In this document: piece after piece, positions 43,931-52,132 of the stretch
Position numbering within the stretch: the first letter of the stretch is position 1
Layout of the letters: each line of letters begins with the position of its first letter
Assembly: GCA_020636215.1 (NCBI GenBank)
Contig: JACJYG010000014.1
Location: forward strand, 1-64,000
Reading direction: 5' to 3'
DNA length: 64,000 nt
From: Lewinellaceae bacterium
GTDB lineage: Bacteria > Bacteroidota > Bacteroidia > Chitinophagales > Saprospiraceae
Program-made: the position numbers and the translations under genes
Notes under the pieces: generated by a model
Told to the model about the DNA's origin: nothing
The model's input: the letters and a program-made list of their open reading frames with translations, nothing else
The model's database searches: none

Positions 43931-44668
43931 CTACTGCTTCAGCGCCGCCTTCGTGAACAGATATTCCGGGATATCCTGGTTGAACTGCACCTTCGTCATC
44001 CGGAACTCCGTGCCGTCGCCCTGCTTGAGCATGTCTTTGAACACCACAGTCAGTGGAAACCAGCGCCCCTCGATCTTTTGCACATTCGATAGCGTGGTGC
44101 GCTTCAGCAACTGCCCGCTTTTGGCGTACAATTCCTCCTTGAGAGGCACATAACGCTCGGTGTCGATCCACATTTTGCGGCGGTAATAGGCTACGTCTTC
44201 CACCTTGGCCGTCAGTTCCAGTACGTAGGTTTTTCGCTCGTCCAGGACTTCCTCTCCGACTATCTTGGCCGAATAGACATCGGTGAGCTTGCGGTCGTCC
44301 ATCATGTCCTCGTACGACAGGTCAGAGCCCATGACCGACTGCCGCAGCAGGTGCCCGGAGATCTGTATGGTGCGGTCGGTGGAAGGCGAATAGATCCACA
44401 ACTGGTTTTCCAGCTTCAACATCTTGGTGCCGGCTTCCCGCGCCGGGGAGAGGTATTCGGTGAAGGACTGCTTGTCGCCCACCGAGTAGGTCTTGGCCGT
44501 GATCGTCCGGCTGCCGCGCCGCCCGTGGATGATCATTTCCGATTCGAACACCCGGTTGTCGGAAGACATGTTTTCTTCCACTTTTTTCAATATCTCATTC
44601 GCATCCGGCGGCGCCTTGAAGGCGAAGAGGAATAGGGTGGAGAAGATCAGGATTGTGATATTTTTCAT
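43931..44668 (-). CDS. LolA-like outer-membrane lipoprotein-sorting family protein
   Basis: 245 residues. Signal-like start MKNITILIFSTLFLFAFKAP. Then the LolA/LolB-type half-barrel pattern: ANEILKKVEENMSSDNRVFE, ESEMIIHGRRGSRTITAKTY, ENQLWIYSPSTDRTIQISG and MWIDTERYVPLKEELYAKSG. Family members bind lipids or hydrophobic molecules in a groove and are found next to FtsX-type exporters, as here. It is the last gene of the TetR-linked operon and may carry the exported lipophilic cargo through the periplasm. Confidence 0.88.
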   Translation of the reverse strand: MKNITILIFSTLFLFAFKAPPDANEILKKVEENMSSDNRVFESEMIIHGRRGSRTITAKTYSVGDKQSFTEYLSPAREAGTKMLKLENQLWIYSPSTDRTIQISGHLLRQSVMGSDLSYEDMMDDRKLTDVYSAKIVGEEVLDERKTYVLELTAKVEDVAYYRRKMWIDTERYVPLKEELYAKSGQLLKRTTLSNVQKIEGRWFPLTVVFKDMLKQGDGTEFRMTKVQFNQDIPEYLFTKAALKQ

Positions 44669-44748
44669 TGGAATGGCAATTTTTAGTTGATGTTCGGTGC
44701 TTTCATTTTGAAATTTCTATTCTTTTTGATGTGATGCTATTGATGCTC

Positions 44749-44776
44749 CTCTTGGGCCCGAATTCGGGCCCAAGAG
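44749..44776. repeat. Perfect 28-bp palindrome
   Basis: 14-base arms CTCTTGGGCCCGAA around GAATTC. It lies in the operon gap between a permease gene and the LolA-like gene, followed by the hairpin GCCCC-TTAC-GGGGC. Could attenuate the last gene or be a cruciform-type element. Confidence 0.55.
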
Positions 44777-44811
44777 ATACTAAGCCCCTTACGGGGCCTC
44801 CGCTTCGCACC

Positions 44812-44890
44812 GGCATCCACAGTATCAACAGTATCCACAGTATCCATAGTATCCATAGTATCCATAGTATCCATAGTATCCATAGCATCC
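44812..44890. repeat. 9-bp tandem repeat (AGTATCCAT)
   Basis: About 9 units, AGTATCCAT or one-base variants, in the same intercistronic gap. Open frames across it on both strands encode monotonous IHS or MDT repeats and are not genes. Confidence 0.8.
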
Positions 44891-44938
44891 TTCGCCCGAA
44901 GGGCGGAAGGCTGAGTATCAACAGTATCTGTCCAATTT

Positions 44939-46213
44939 TCATACACTCAATTCCTTAAACAACACCGCCGTCCGCCTTTTGTAAATGCCAATCCCGGAGA
45001 GGGCGTTGCCCAGCACCATCGAGAGCAATCCGGGGATGAATCCGATGTAAAAGGACTCCGGGCTGATATCGGCGCGGAATACTTCCGGCATCATCATGCC
45101 CCCGCCCTGTATGGCGGAGCCAAAATTAATGCCGTATTCCTGCAGGTAAAACGCAGCAACTAAGCCAAGTAGGGTGCCTACCACCGACCCAATCGTACCG
45201 ATCAGGATCGATTCGATGATCAGGCTGCGGTAAATATGTTTCTTTTCTTCCCCCATCGCCAGGCGGATGCCGAACTCGTTGTAGCGGCGCAGCCCGCCCA
45301 GCAGGCCGGTGTTCCACAATACGATCGACATGGCCAGGATGAAGATGAAAGTCATGATCCCTGAAATGTAATTGGCCATCTTCAGGTACTCGTCCAGGCC
45401 TTTCTGGTCGTTGAGCCGGAGCATCAGCGGGGCGAATTCGTCGGTGTCCGCTTCGTATTTCGCGTTAAAGGCCGTTTTTACCTGCAAGGCTTGTTCGGCA
45501 TCATACTGGCCATCTTTGAAAAAGCCCAGGATCTCCCCGGCCGCATCGGCCATATCCAGCGCGGCCTGGGCATCGGTGATATCGATGAGGATAGCCCCCC
45601 GGTCCAGCGCCCGCATACCGAAGCGGACTGTACCCGCCACCGTGAAATTGGCGAAGGCCATCCCTCCGTTCATAGTGGAGCCGAAAAGTGTGACCGGGTC
45701 GCCAATTTTTACGTGAAAGCGTTCCGCAAAATCATTGCTGATCAGGGCTTCACCGGCTTGGGTGGGCAAGCCGCCTTTTACAATAGAAGCGGGAATATTC
45801 ATCCGCTCGGGTTCCCGGGTTCCGGGCGTCAGAAAGTCGATAGCCTGGCCCATGGCCATACCCTGGGCGCGGGTGTCCCCATTGGCATCGGCTATGTCAA
45901 TCAAGCCGCCGAAATTGGTGCGTTCCACCCATTCCAGCGTAGGGAATGCGGTGTTCAGGCTATCGATGAGTTCGCCGGCTCCCAGTAAGGCCAGGTCGTT
46001 GGGCATCTGGTCCGCATTATCTGCGTAAGCGCGGGTCATGATCTTGACGTGCCCGGTGGAAAAGTTGGCGTTCACGTTGATCATATCGCTGAAAATGCCC
46101 TTGAACCAGGCGCTGAACAGCACCGTCAGGAACACCCCGATAGAGATGACGATCACCGGCAGTACGCTTCGGTTTTTATCTCTGATGATTCCTTTAAATA
46201 AGAACTGGATCAT
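44939..46213 (-). CDS. FtsX-type ABC permease subunit
   Basis: 424 residues from the ATG of MIQFLFKGIIRDKNRSVLPV, which overlaps the upstream permease stop by 4 bases. LolC/LolE-like layout: TM1 (about 20-40), periplasmic domain (about 42-290), then three TMs. The cytosolic coupling loop is GLRRYNEFGIRLAMGEEKKH, and the last TMs include GTIGSVVGTLLGLVAAFYL. One FtsX domain, unlike the double-domain proteins at 13-31 kb. Likely pairs with the adjacent permease and the operon's ATPase. Confidence 0.93.
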   Translation of the reverse strand: MIQFLFKGIIRDKNRSVLPVIVISIGVFLTVLFSAWFKGIFSDMINVNANFSTGHVKIMTRAYADNADQMPNDLALLGAGELIDSLNTAFPTLEWVERTNFGGLIDIADANGDTRAQGMAMGQAIDFLTPGTREPERMNIPASIVKGGLPTQAGEALISNDFAERFHVKIGDPVTLFGSTMNGGMAFANFTVAGTVRFGMRALDRGAILIDITDAQAALDMADAAGEILGFFKDGQYDAEQALQVKTAFNAKYEADTDEFAPLMLRLNDQKGLDEYLKMANYISGIMTFIFILAMSIVLWNTGLLGGLRRYNEFGIRLAMGEEKKHIYRSLIIESILIGTIGSVVGTLLGLVAAFYLQEYGINFGSAIQGGGMMMPEVFRADISPESFYIGFIPGLLSMVLGNALSGIGIYKRRTAVLFKELSV

Positions 46214-47379
46214 TGGATTTTTCCTTTTAAGGCGTCCGTTGGATTGATTTTGGCAATTTTTCGCGCCGGTAAAAAACTCACGACTGTAGCGGACAGTACA
46301 ACCAGGAGAATCGTACCGAGAATGAGCCCGAATCCGAATACCGGATAGATCTTTTCGGCGATGGAAATGCCCATATCCTGACTGGCTGAGGGCATGGCCC
46401 AGCCTACTTTGGCCAGGTACCAAAGCAGTGGCGTACCGTACAGGGCGCCCAGCAGGATGGCCAGAATGCTGTACGTGGCGCCTTCCACGGTAAAAATGCC
46501 CACAACCTGCCAGCGGGTCATGCCCAGGGCGATATAGGTGCCGATCTCCTTCTGCCGGCGGAAGATCGACAGCACCTGCGTATCAAAAATGGCCAGCAGG
46601 GCAATGATGAGCAGCAGCCCGTACATAATCCCGGAGGCCCCTTTTTTGGATTGGATGATCGTATCCAGGTCGGCCAGGAGGAAGTCCTGGCCTTTAAACA
46701 CCCAGGGCGCGGCATTGGCAGGGACGAAGCCTTCCCGGGCCACCAGGTAGGTAGCTTCGCCGGGCATGCTCAGCATCTGCTGCAAACGCTCCAGTGGCAG
46801 CCAGATCTGCCCGGCGTCAATCGTCGGCACATTACTATCAAATATTCCGCTTATGGTGACCTCCAGGGCGTCAAAGGTGCCGTTTTTGTCCCGCCAGCGC
46901 ACGAGCAGCTGGTCGCCTTCTTTCGCTTTGATCGCATGGGCCATCCGTTTGCCGATGAGCGCCGGGGTCTGGCCGTCCTGATCGGCGAGTAAAGCTGTGG
47001 GGATTTTTAAAATGGGTTGTTTCGGGTCGATACCTTTTAGAATAACGCCTTGCATCCGCCCCTGTGGAAACGCAGAGGCCTGAGTCAACAGAATAGGGGT
47101 TAACTGGCCGGCGGCTACCTCGGCCTGCACCGCTTCCGGAAGGGGCGCGTGAGCGTCCTGGTAGGAGAAAAAATCAAGCGGGTCGTAGTCGGGATGCCAG
47201 AGCTGCCCCTGCCCGATCTCCCATTCTATGGTGTCCCGGCGCGCCTGTTGGTTCCATCCCTCCAACACGCCGTTGTAGAAAATGATGACCACAAAAGCGA
47301 AAGAGAGAACGGAAATGTTCAGGATGGTACGGAATCCGGCGCCGAGGATGTTTTTGAATGCCAGTTTTATTGCTAACAT
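46210..47379 (-). CDS. FtsX-type ABC permease subunit
   Basis: 389 residues, start MLAIKLAFKNILGAGFRTIL. TM1 (about 20-40), periplasmic domain, three TMs. The coupling loop is FRRQKEIGTYIALGMTRWQV. C-terminus FLPARKIAKINPTDALKGKI, the usual end of LolC/E and MacB-type permeases. Different in sequence from its partner, so a heterodimer as in LolCE is plausible. A 236-bp tandem repeat lies immediately upstream of its start. Confidence 0.93.
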   Translation of the reverse strand: MLAIKLAFKNILGAGFRTILNISVLSFAFVVIIFYNGVLEGWNQQARRDTIEWEIGQGQLWHPDYDPLDFFSYQDAHAPLPEAVQAEVAAGQLTPILLTQASAFPQGRMQGVILKGIDPKQPILKIPTALLADQDGQTPALIGKRMAHAIKAKEGDQLLVRWRDKNGTFDALEVTISGIFDSNVPTIDAGQIWLPLERLQQMLSMPGEATYLVAREGFVPANAAPWVFKGQDFLLADLDTIIQSKKGASGIMYGLLLIIALLAIFDTQVLSIFRRQKEIGTYIALGMTRWQVVGIFTVEGATYSILAILLGALYGTPLLWYLAKVGWAMPSASQDMGISIAEKIYPVFGFGLILGTILLVVLSATVVSFLPARKIAKINPTDALKGKIQ

Positions 47380-47392
47380 GATGTTTTTTTTG

Positions 47393-47628
47393 AGGTCAAA
47401 AGGTCAGTAGGTCAAAAGGTCAGTAGGTCAGTAGGTCAGTAGGTCAGTAGGTCAGTAGGTCAGTAGGTCAGTAGGTCGAAAGGTCAGTAGGTCAGTAGGT
47501 CAAAAGGTCAGTAGGTCAAAAGGTCAGTAGGTCAGTAGGTCAAAAGGTCAGTAGGTCAAAAGGTCAGTAGGTCAGTAGGTCAGTAGGTCAGTAGGTCAAA
47601 AGGTCAAAAGGTCGGGAGGTCGGGAGGT
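47393..47628. repeat. 8-bp tandem repeat array (AGGTCAGT/AGGTCAAA)
   Basis: About 29 units of AGGTCAGT or AGGTCAAA with almost no other variation, ending in AGGTCGGG units. It fills the gap between the ATPase gene and the permease gene of the same operon. Copy number is likely to vary between strains. Confidence 0.9.
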
Positions 47629-47642
47629 CACCCGTTACCCAG

Positions 47643-48353
47643 TCACGCCCCAGCTTGCCCCTGAGGCGCCAACGCTTCATCCTTCACTACCCGGCCGTCT
47701 TCCAGGGAGATGATGCGCCGGAGGTAGCCCATCACTTTCTCGTCGTGAGTGGCGAAGAGGAAGGTAGTTTTCAGCTCCTGATTCAATCGTACCATGGTTT
47801 GCAGGATGTGGTGCGAGTTCTTCGAGTCGAGGTTGGCCGTGGGTTCATCGGCCAGCATGATGGCCGGGCGCTTGACCATGGCGCGGGCGATGGCCACGCG
47901 CTGCCCCTCGCCGCCGGACAACTGGTCGGGGCGGGATTTGATCTTGTCGGTCAGGCCCACCCATTCCAGGGCATCGAGTACTGCTTTATGTCGTTCTGCC
48001 GCCGGCATGTGCTGGAGCAAGAGGGCGAACTCTACATTCTCGTACACGGTGTACACCGGGAAGAGGTTGTAGGTCTGAAAAATGAAGCCCAGGTGCTGGT
48101 TGCGCAGCTTCGCCGATTGCTTGTGCGTCAGGTGGGCGATGGATTGCCCCAGTACGGTAACCTCCCCTTCCGTTGGCGTGTCGAGCGAGCCGATGATATT
48201 CAGCAGCGTCGTCTTACCCGAGCCGCTCGGCCCCACGAAGCCGGTAAATTCCCCTTTCTGAAACTCCAGCCTGATGTCTTTTAAGGCGGTAAACTCCCCG
48301 GCCCCCACTGGGAACCGCTTGGTAAGCTGATCAATTTGGATAATGGATTCCAT
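47643..48353 (-). CDS. LolD/MacB-type ABC transporter ATPase
   Basis: 236 residues from the ATG of MESIIQIDQLTKRFPVGAGE. Walker A GPSGSGKTTLLN, Q-loop FIFQTYNLFPVYTVYENVEF, signature LSGGEGQRVAIARA (Glu-Gly in place of Gln-Gln), Walker B IMLADEPTANLDS, H-loop ATHDEKVMGYL. Drives the two FtsX-type subunits that follow on the same strand. The 255-base gap to the upstream outer-membrane gene holds another 8-bp repeat. Confidence 0.95.
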   Translation of the reverse strand: MESIIQIDQLTKRFPVGAGEFTALKDIRLEFQKGEFTGFVGPSGSGKTTLLNIIGSLDTPTEGEVTVLGQSIAHLTHKQSAKLRNQHLGFIFQTYNLFPVYTVYENVEFALLLQHMPAAERHKAVLDALEWVGLTDKIKSRPDQLSGGEGQRVAIARAMVKRPAIMLADEPTANLDSKNSHHILQTMVRLNQELKTTFLFATHDEKVMGYLRRIISLEDGRVVKDEALAPQGQAGA

Positions 48354-48547
48354 ATGTATCGGTAGACTTAATTGAAAATTCCGTTTTTTAGCGATGCCTC
48401 CCTTACTAGTTCCTGGATACAAATGATGGAACAATGGCGCCAGGGATGTACGATGTACGGCCCCGGAATGGCGTGGGTGGTGTACGATATACGGGTTATC
48501 CAGGCATTACACACATTTTAACACTTTTTTGCCCAAGAACGCTCCAG

Positions 48548-48607
48548 CATTCTCGCATTCTCGCATTCTCGCATTCTTGCATTCTCGCATTCTCGCATTT
48601 ACCCATT
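48548..48607. repeat. 8-bp tandem repeat (CATTCTCG)
   Basis: About 7 units of CATTCTCG with one T variant, directly after the stop of the outer-membrane protein gene. Upstream of it the short string GTACGATGTACGG (around 48449) also occurs near 49770 at the start of that gene. Confidence 0.75.
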
Positions 48608-48608
48608 C

Positions 48609-49850
48609 TCAATGATTAAACAAAAAAAGCAACTGCACCCCCACGCCCGAGTATAGATTCTGCGAACTATTCTGGGTAGGGAGGCGGTTGTCCTCCGGGT
48701 TCCAGTAGCCCATCACGTATAGGGCGGTCCGGTCAAACTGTTTTGACCAGTTGACGAAGTTGTACACCTTGCCATTGGCCCAGTCGATGTAAACGATTGC
48801 GCCCAGCCGGTCGAACAGGCCAATGGGGTAGGAGAGGGACAGCAGCGAAAGGGAGGTGGTATTCGAAAAAGAAAAAGCTTCTTCACCGTACGACACCAGC
48901 AATTGTTCGAAGATCGTGTACAACCCGTTGCCGAGCCCAAAGGTGTAATCGAGGCCGGCATTGATCAATTCCTGGTTGGTGAATGCTTCCAGGTTCTTGC
49001 TGTTAGTCGTCCAGGAGGCTTCCACCCAGCAGCCGACCACGAGGTCGAGTTTGGCGTCCAGCCCGATCCGCGTTTCGGGCGCTTCGGCGAATGCGGGCAT
49101 GGAAGCGTCCAGGCCGCGGGTGTCCGCTAATCGGTGGTGGAAGGACAAACCTGCTTCCCCTTTGGGAATCGGATATTGTATCCTGCCTCCGAATTCAGGT
49201 TGGCGTTTGCTGGTTTTGGCCAATTCCCAGCCCTTGGGGTTGTTATTGCCGTACAGGCCCCACAGCCAGATATTGGCGTTGTTGAGGAAATAGTAGCGGC
49301 CCAGCGCGCCCCACACGCCATCGGTAAACTGAATGGGGTCGCGCGGGTCGATCTGGTCGAACCACATCAGGGGGCGGAGCAGGGAGGCCGAACCGAAGTT
49401 GATCTTCTGCAGGCCCAGGCGGAATTCAAACTGCGGCGCCGAATACCGGGCCCACAGGCGGTAGGGCTTGATGTCGCCATCGGACGCGAGCGAATCGAAG
49501 GGGTGTAGGCCGATAGTACCGAAGAGGTTGGCCGAGGCTTCCACATCAAAAAGGTGGGTTTTCGGCAGGTTCAGGTTGTAATTGAGCTGGGGCAGGTACC
49601 GCGCGCCCAGCCAGACGGGCAATTCATTGGATGGGTTGACATTGGCCCAGGAGATAAGCTGCCCCTTGAAGACCAGGGTGTCGGACATCGAAGCGGTATT
49701 ATCCTGGCTGATGGCAGGCAGGGCAAACAGGCATACTAAAGCGATAATCAGGGTTTTTCGGAGAGGGCCCGTACATCGTACACTGCTCCCGCTCCCTCTG
49801 GGGCCGTACACCTTACATGGCTGTTCTCCTATGCCCCCCTTACCTTTCAT
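48609..49850 (-). CDS. Predicted outer-membrane barrel protein
   Basis: About 413 residues from the ATG chosen here; the true start is uncertain. This ATG overlaps the TetR gene end, and the hydrophobic signal (LRKTLIIALVCLFALPAISQ) only begins about 30 residues later. Mature part: alternating strands with many Trp/Tyr, e.g. FDVEASANLFGTIGLHPFDS and FEFRLGLQKINFGSASLLRP; it ends in YSGVGVQLLFLFNH, a C-terminal aromatic typical of barrels. Similar in style to porin or alginate-export-type proteins. Position between regulator and ABC genes suggests the outer-membrane exit or receptor of that system. Confidence 0.75.
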   Translation of the reverse strand: MKGKGGIGEQPCKVYGPRGSGSSVRCTGPLRKTLIIALVCLFALPAISQDNTASMSDTLVFKGQLISWANVNPSNELPVWLGARYLPQLNYNLNLPKTHLFDVEASANLFGTIGLHPFDSLASDGDIKPYRLWARYSAPQFEFRLGLQKINFGSASLLRPLMWFDQIDPRDPIQFTDGVWGALGRYYFLNNANIWLWGLYGNNNPKGWELAKTSKRQPEFGGRIQYPIPKGEAGLSFHHRLADTRGLDASMPAFAEAPETRIGLDAKLDLVVGCWVEASWTTNSKNLEAFTNQELINAGLDYTFGLGNGLYTIFEQLLVSYGEEAFSFSNTTSLSLLSLSYPIGLFDRLGAIVYIDWANGKVYNFVNWSKQFDRTALYVMGYWNPEDNRLPTQNSSQNLYSGVGVQLLFLFNH

Positions 49851-50442
49851 GGCCTTTGGATTCATGTGGCATGATGCCGTAGAAAAAGAAATTCGTGATC
49901 TCCATGATCAAGTCCTGGGTGTCTGGGTAGGAAGCGAGCAATTGTTCGTTGGTGATCCAGTCCTGCATCCGGTGGAAGAGGAAGAGGATGAAATCCAGCC
50001 GTAAATCCTGGCGTATCCAGCCCTTTTGCTGTGCCTGAGCGAAATCGTTCATGATCACCTTCAGGGCTTCTTCGGTGCGTCGTTCCATGTACTCCCGCAG
50101 GCCCCATTCCTGGTTGGAGTAGATGTCCCGGACCAGCTCAGCGCTGATCCCCCGGGCGCCTTTGAACTTCAGGAGCAATTGTTTTTGCACCTTTTCTTCG
50201 AATGGAATATCCAAGGCCATGATGGCGCTGTACTCGTTCATGGATTCGTCAAACATTTTCTGGAGCATGGCCTTGGCCAGTTCGATCTTGTTGGGAAAGG
50301 AGCGGTAGAAGGTCATCTTGCTGGCTCCCGCCTCCCGGCAGATCTCCTCCACGCTGACGCGGCGGATGCCGTGTTTCCAGAACAACTGCCGGGCTGTGTT
50401 CAGGATGTCGAGGGACTTGGAGCTATCGGGTTGCGCCGTCAT
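49840..50442 (-). CDS. TetR/AcrR family transcriptional regulator
   Basis: 200 residues. N-terminal HTH at about 13-60: ILNTARQLFWKHGIRRVSVE, EICREAGASKMTFYRSFPNK. The C-terminal ligand-binding half is helical (about 70-200). First gene of the minus-strand operon with the outer-membrane, ABC and LolA-like genes, so it very likely controls that operon and itself. The downstream gene overlaps its 3' end. Confidence 0.93.
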   Translation of the reverse strand: MTAQPDSSKSLDILNTARQLFWKHGIRRVSVEEICREAGASKMTFYRSFPNKIELAKAMLQKMFDESMNEYSAIMALDIPFEEKVQKQLLLKFKGARGISAELVRDIYSNQEWGLREYMERRTEEALKVIMNDFAQAQQKGWIRQDLRLDFILFLFHRMQDWITNEQLLASYPDTQDLIMEITNFFFYGIMPHESKGHER

Positions 50443-50464
50443 TTCAAGGATGTTACAAAATCCT

Positions 50465-50476
50465 CGTAAAGTTACG
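50465..50476. promoter_or_regulatory. Candidate TetR operator
   Basis: CGTAAAGTTACG, arms CGTAA/TTACG, 23 bases before the TetR start codon. A wider inverted pair ATGTTAC (near 50448) and GTAACAT (near 50503) brackets it. Fits autoregulation. Confidence 0.45.
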
Positions 50477-50582
50477 ATTTTATTTCAATAAGTCAATATT
50501 CGTAACATTTGTTGTAGATGAAATTTCGTGGGCTGGGAATTGGAGCTGTATGGGAAGTTTAAAAACAATCACGATTTGCATG

Positions 50583-50599
50583 ATATCACAATTTGATAT
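50583..50599. promoter_or_regulatory. Candidate autoregulatory site of toxin-antitoxin operon
   Basis: ATATCACAATTTGATAT: perfect 6-bp arms around 5 bases, 24 bases before the antitoxin ATG and overlapping a TATACTTTT -7-like element. RHH antitoxins bind such sites with their toxin. Confidence 0.45.
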
Positions 50600-50623
50600 A
50601 CTTTTATGGTAAATTTATTGAAC

Positions 50624-50854
50624 ATGAAAAGCATATCATTAAAATTGCAAGATCAAATTCTTTCTGAGACAGAAAGCTTGCTGGAACACCTAAAGACAAG
50701 CCGAAATAAGTATATTAATGAAGCCATTGAATTTTATAATCAGTATCAGAGGAGGAGATTAATAGAAGAACAACTAACCAAAGAATCAAGATTAGTCGCG
50801 GAAGATTCGATGGAAGTACTCCATGAATTTGAATCCTTAGCGGATGAAATGTAA
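50624..50854 (+). CDS. Ribbon-helix-helix antitoxin
   Basis: 76 residues from ATG MKSISLKLQDQILSETESLL; an ATG 18 bases upstream is possible. The beta-strand ISLKL, helix and TSRNKYINEAIEFYNQ turn fit the RHH fold. The C-terminus (ESRLVAEDSMEVLHEFESLA) is acidic and would neutralise the toxin. It overlaps the toxin gene by 11 bases. Confidence 0.85.
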   Translation: MKSISLKLQDQILSETESLLEHLKTSRNKYINEAIEFYNQYQRRRLIEEQLTKESRLVAEDSMEVLHEFESLADEM

Positions 50855-51185
50855 GCAATTTGAAATCTGGGTAGCAGATTTAAACCCCAGATTTGGAACC
50901 GAATCAGGAAAAACAAGGCCTGTATTAATTGTTCAGAGTGATATTTTGAATAAAATACATCCCTCGTCAATTATATGTCCGATAACCACAAAAATAAAGA
51001 AAGGCGTAAGTATTTTGAGAGTTAATTTAAGCAAAGGGGAAGGCGGGTTGGAAGATGAAAGCGCCATTATGATAGATCAGGTTAGGGCCATTGATAACAG
51101 AAGGTTATTAAAGAAAATTGGAGATTTACCCAGCCCTCTGCAAAAGGTGGTAAAAGAAAATTTGAAAATTGTAATGGATATTTAG
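50844..51185 (+). CDS. MazF/PemK-type endoribonuclease toxin
   Basis: 113 residues. Family start FEIWVADLNPRFGTESGKTR then PVLIVQSDILN; catalytic-region motifs ICPITTKIK and DQVRAIDNRRLLKKIGDLP. Members cut mRNA at short sequences and are kept inactive by the RHH partner encoded just upstream. The stop codon is followed at once by RHS sequence, so the pair has inserted next to, or into, the 5' part of an RHS gene. Confidence 0.92.
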   Translation: MKCKQFEIWVADLNPRFGTESGKTRPVLIVQSDILNKIHPSSIICPITTKIKKGVSILRVNLSKGEGGLEDESAIMIDQVRAIDNRRLLKKIGDLPSPLQKVVKENLKIVMDI

Positions 51186-51752
51186 AGCGCTTGCCTGGCC
51201 GCCGCTTTTGGCCCAAAGAGTGGTGGCCCAGTTGGATCCTATCTGGTTTTGAAGGAGCAGGAAATCACAGCCAACAGCCAGGTGTTCACCATAGTGGTAA
51301 CGGAGCGCAAGCCCCTGTTCGCCATGCGCTTCGAACAGTATGAGCCCAACGGCAATATCAAGGAACTGCGCTGGAAGATCACCAGCCGGGCCCCGAAATA
51401 CTATCAGTACAGCTACGATCCCCTCAACCGGCTCACTTCCGCCAACTACGGCTTCCTGGAATTGCCGGCCAACGCCACTCCCGGCCAGGGGCCTCAGGCC
51501 GTAGCTTCTGAGGAGTTTAGCGTGCCAGGCATCGGTTATGATGCAGTGGGCAACATCAAGTCCATCACCCGCAAAGGCGAAGTTGGTGCAGTTGCGGGGG
51601 CTTCAATAGGAGTTTGGTTCGCAGGAGGTGGTGCTGTTCCAGGTGCAATTATTGGTGCTATAGTTGGAAGTATAGTAGGAAGTAATGCAGGGGCTGCTGT
51701 TGGTGGCGCAGTTCACGATGCAATCGTTGACGATAAAAAAAATGGTAACTGA
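51186..51752 (+). CDS. Truncated RHS protein with glycine-zipper tip (module 1)
   Basis: The frame is open from the MazF gene stop; the first start codon is a TTG at 51249, 167 codons from the end. YD-repeat-type sequence (ITSRAPKYYQYSYDPLNRLT, SVPGIGYDAVGNIKSITRKG) changes abruptly to a tip GAVAGASIGVWFAGGGAVPG, AIIGAIVGSIVGSNAGAAVG. This hydrophobic glycine-zipper tail could insert into membranes. The RHS core is missing, so the tip was joined directly to the repeat part. The N-terminus was lost at the toxin-antitoxin junction. GC falls at the repeat/tip border. Confidence 0.75.
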   Translation, partial: SACLAAAFGPKSGGPVGSYLVLKEQEITANSQVFTIVVTERKPLFAMRFEQYEPNGNIKELRWKITSRAPKYYQYSYDPLNRLTSANYGFLELPANATPGQGPQAVASEEFSVPGIGYDAVGNIKSITRKGEVGAVAGASIGVWFAGGGAVPGAIIGAIVGSIVGSNAGAAVGGAVHDAIVDDKKNGN

Positions 51753-52132
51753 TGGACTTTCTAAAAAAGCTTTTTTCAAAAAAGAACATTAATCCACGTT
51801 ATTCAATATTGTCCAAAGCTCTAAAAAGAAGTGAGTATAGTTTTCCCTTTGAAAAAGCGTATTATATCGGTGGATTTGAATATAAGGAGGAAAGCTACCT
51901 AGCTACATTGAAAACGTTAAAGAAGGATTTAAGCTCGGAACTTGCAAGACTAAAGTATAACGCACAAGTCGACAACGTGGAAATTTACTTGATTGAAAGT
52001 GGGATAAGCACAAAGTACCTGATTTTTGTGTACGACCCTGTAGAATTATACCAGTTTGAAAAGATACTCGATATCCATCAAATTGAAGGAAATGAACTTC
52101 TGCTCAATAATCCTGAGCAAATTTTTCCGTAG
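51752..52132 (+). CDS. Candidate immunity protein for RHS module 1
   Basis: 126 residues, MDFLKKLFSKKNINPRYSIL onward. Its ATG overlaps the stop of the glycine-zipper gene (ATGA-type coupling). Mixed alpha/beta, no signal or TM, acidic C-terminal half. No family recognised. Immunity role is inferred only from position, size and low GC. Confidence 0.55.
   Translation: MDFLKKLFSKKNINPRYSILSKALKRSEYSFPFEKAYYIGGFEYKEESYLATLKTLKKDLSSELARLKYNAQVDNVEIYLIESGISTKYLIFVYDPVELYQFEKILDIHQIEGNELLLNNPEQIFP

Noticed and set aside
44668..44958. Repeat protein with IHSIHS units
   Set aside because: Produced by the AGTATCCAT tandem repeat read in frame; both strands give monotonous peptides and it has no signal or domain.
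47393..47628. Possible CRISPR array
   Set aside because: Units are 8 bp and contiguous, with no spacers between repeats and no cas genes.
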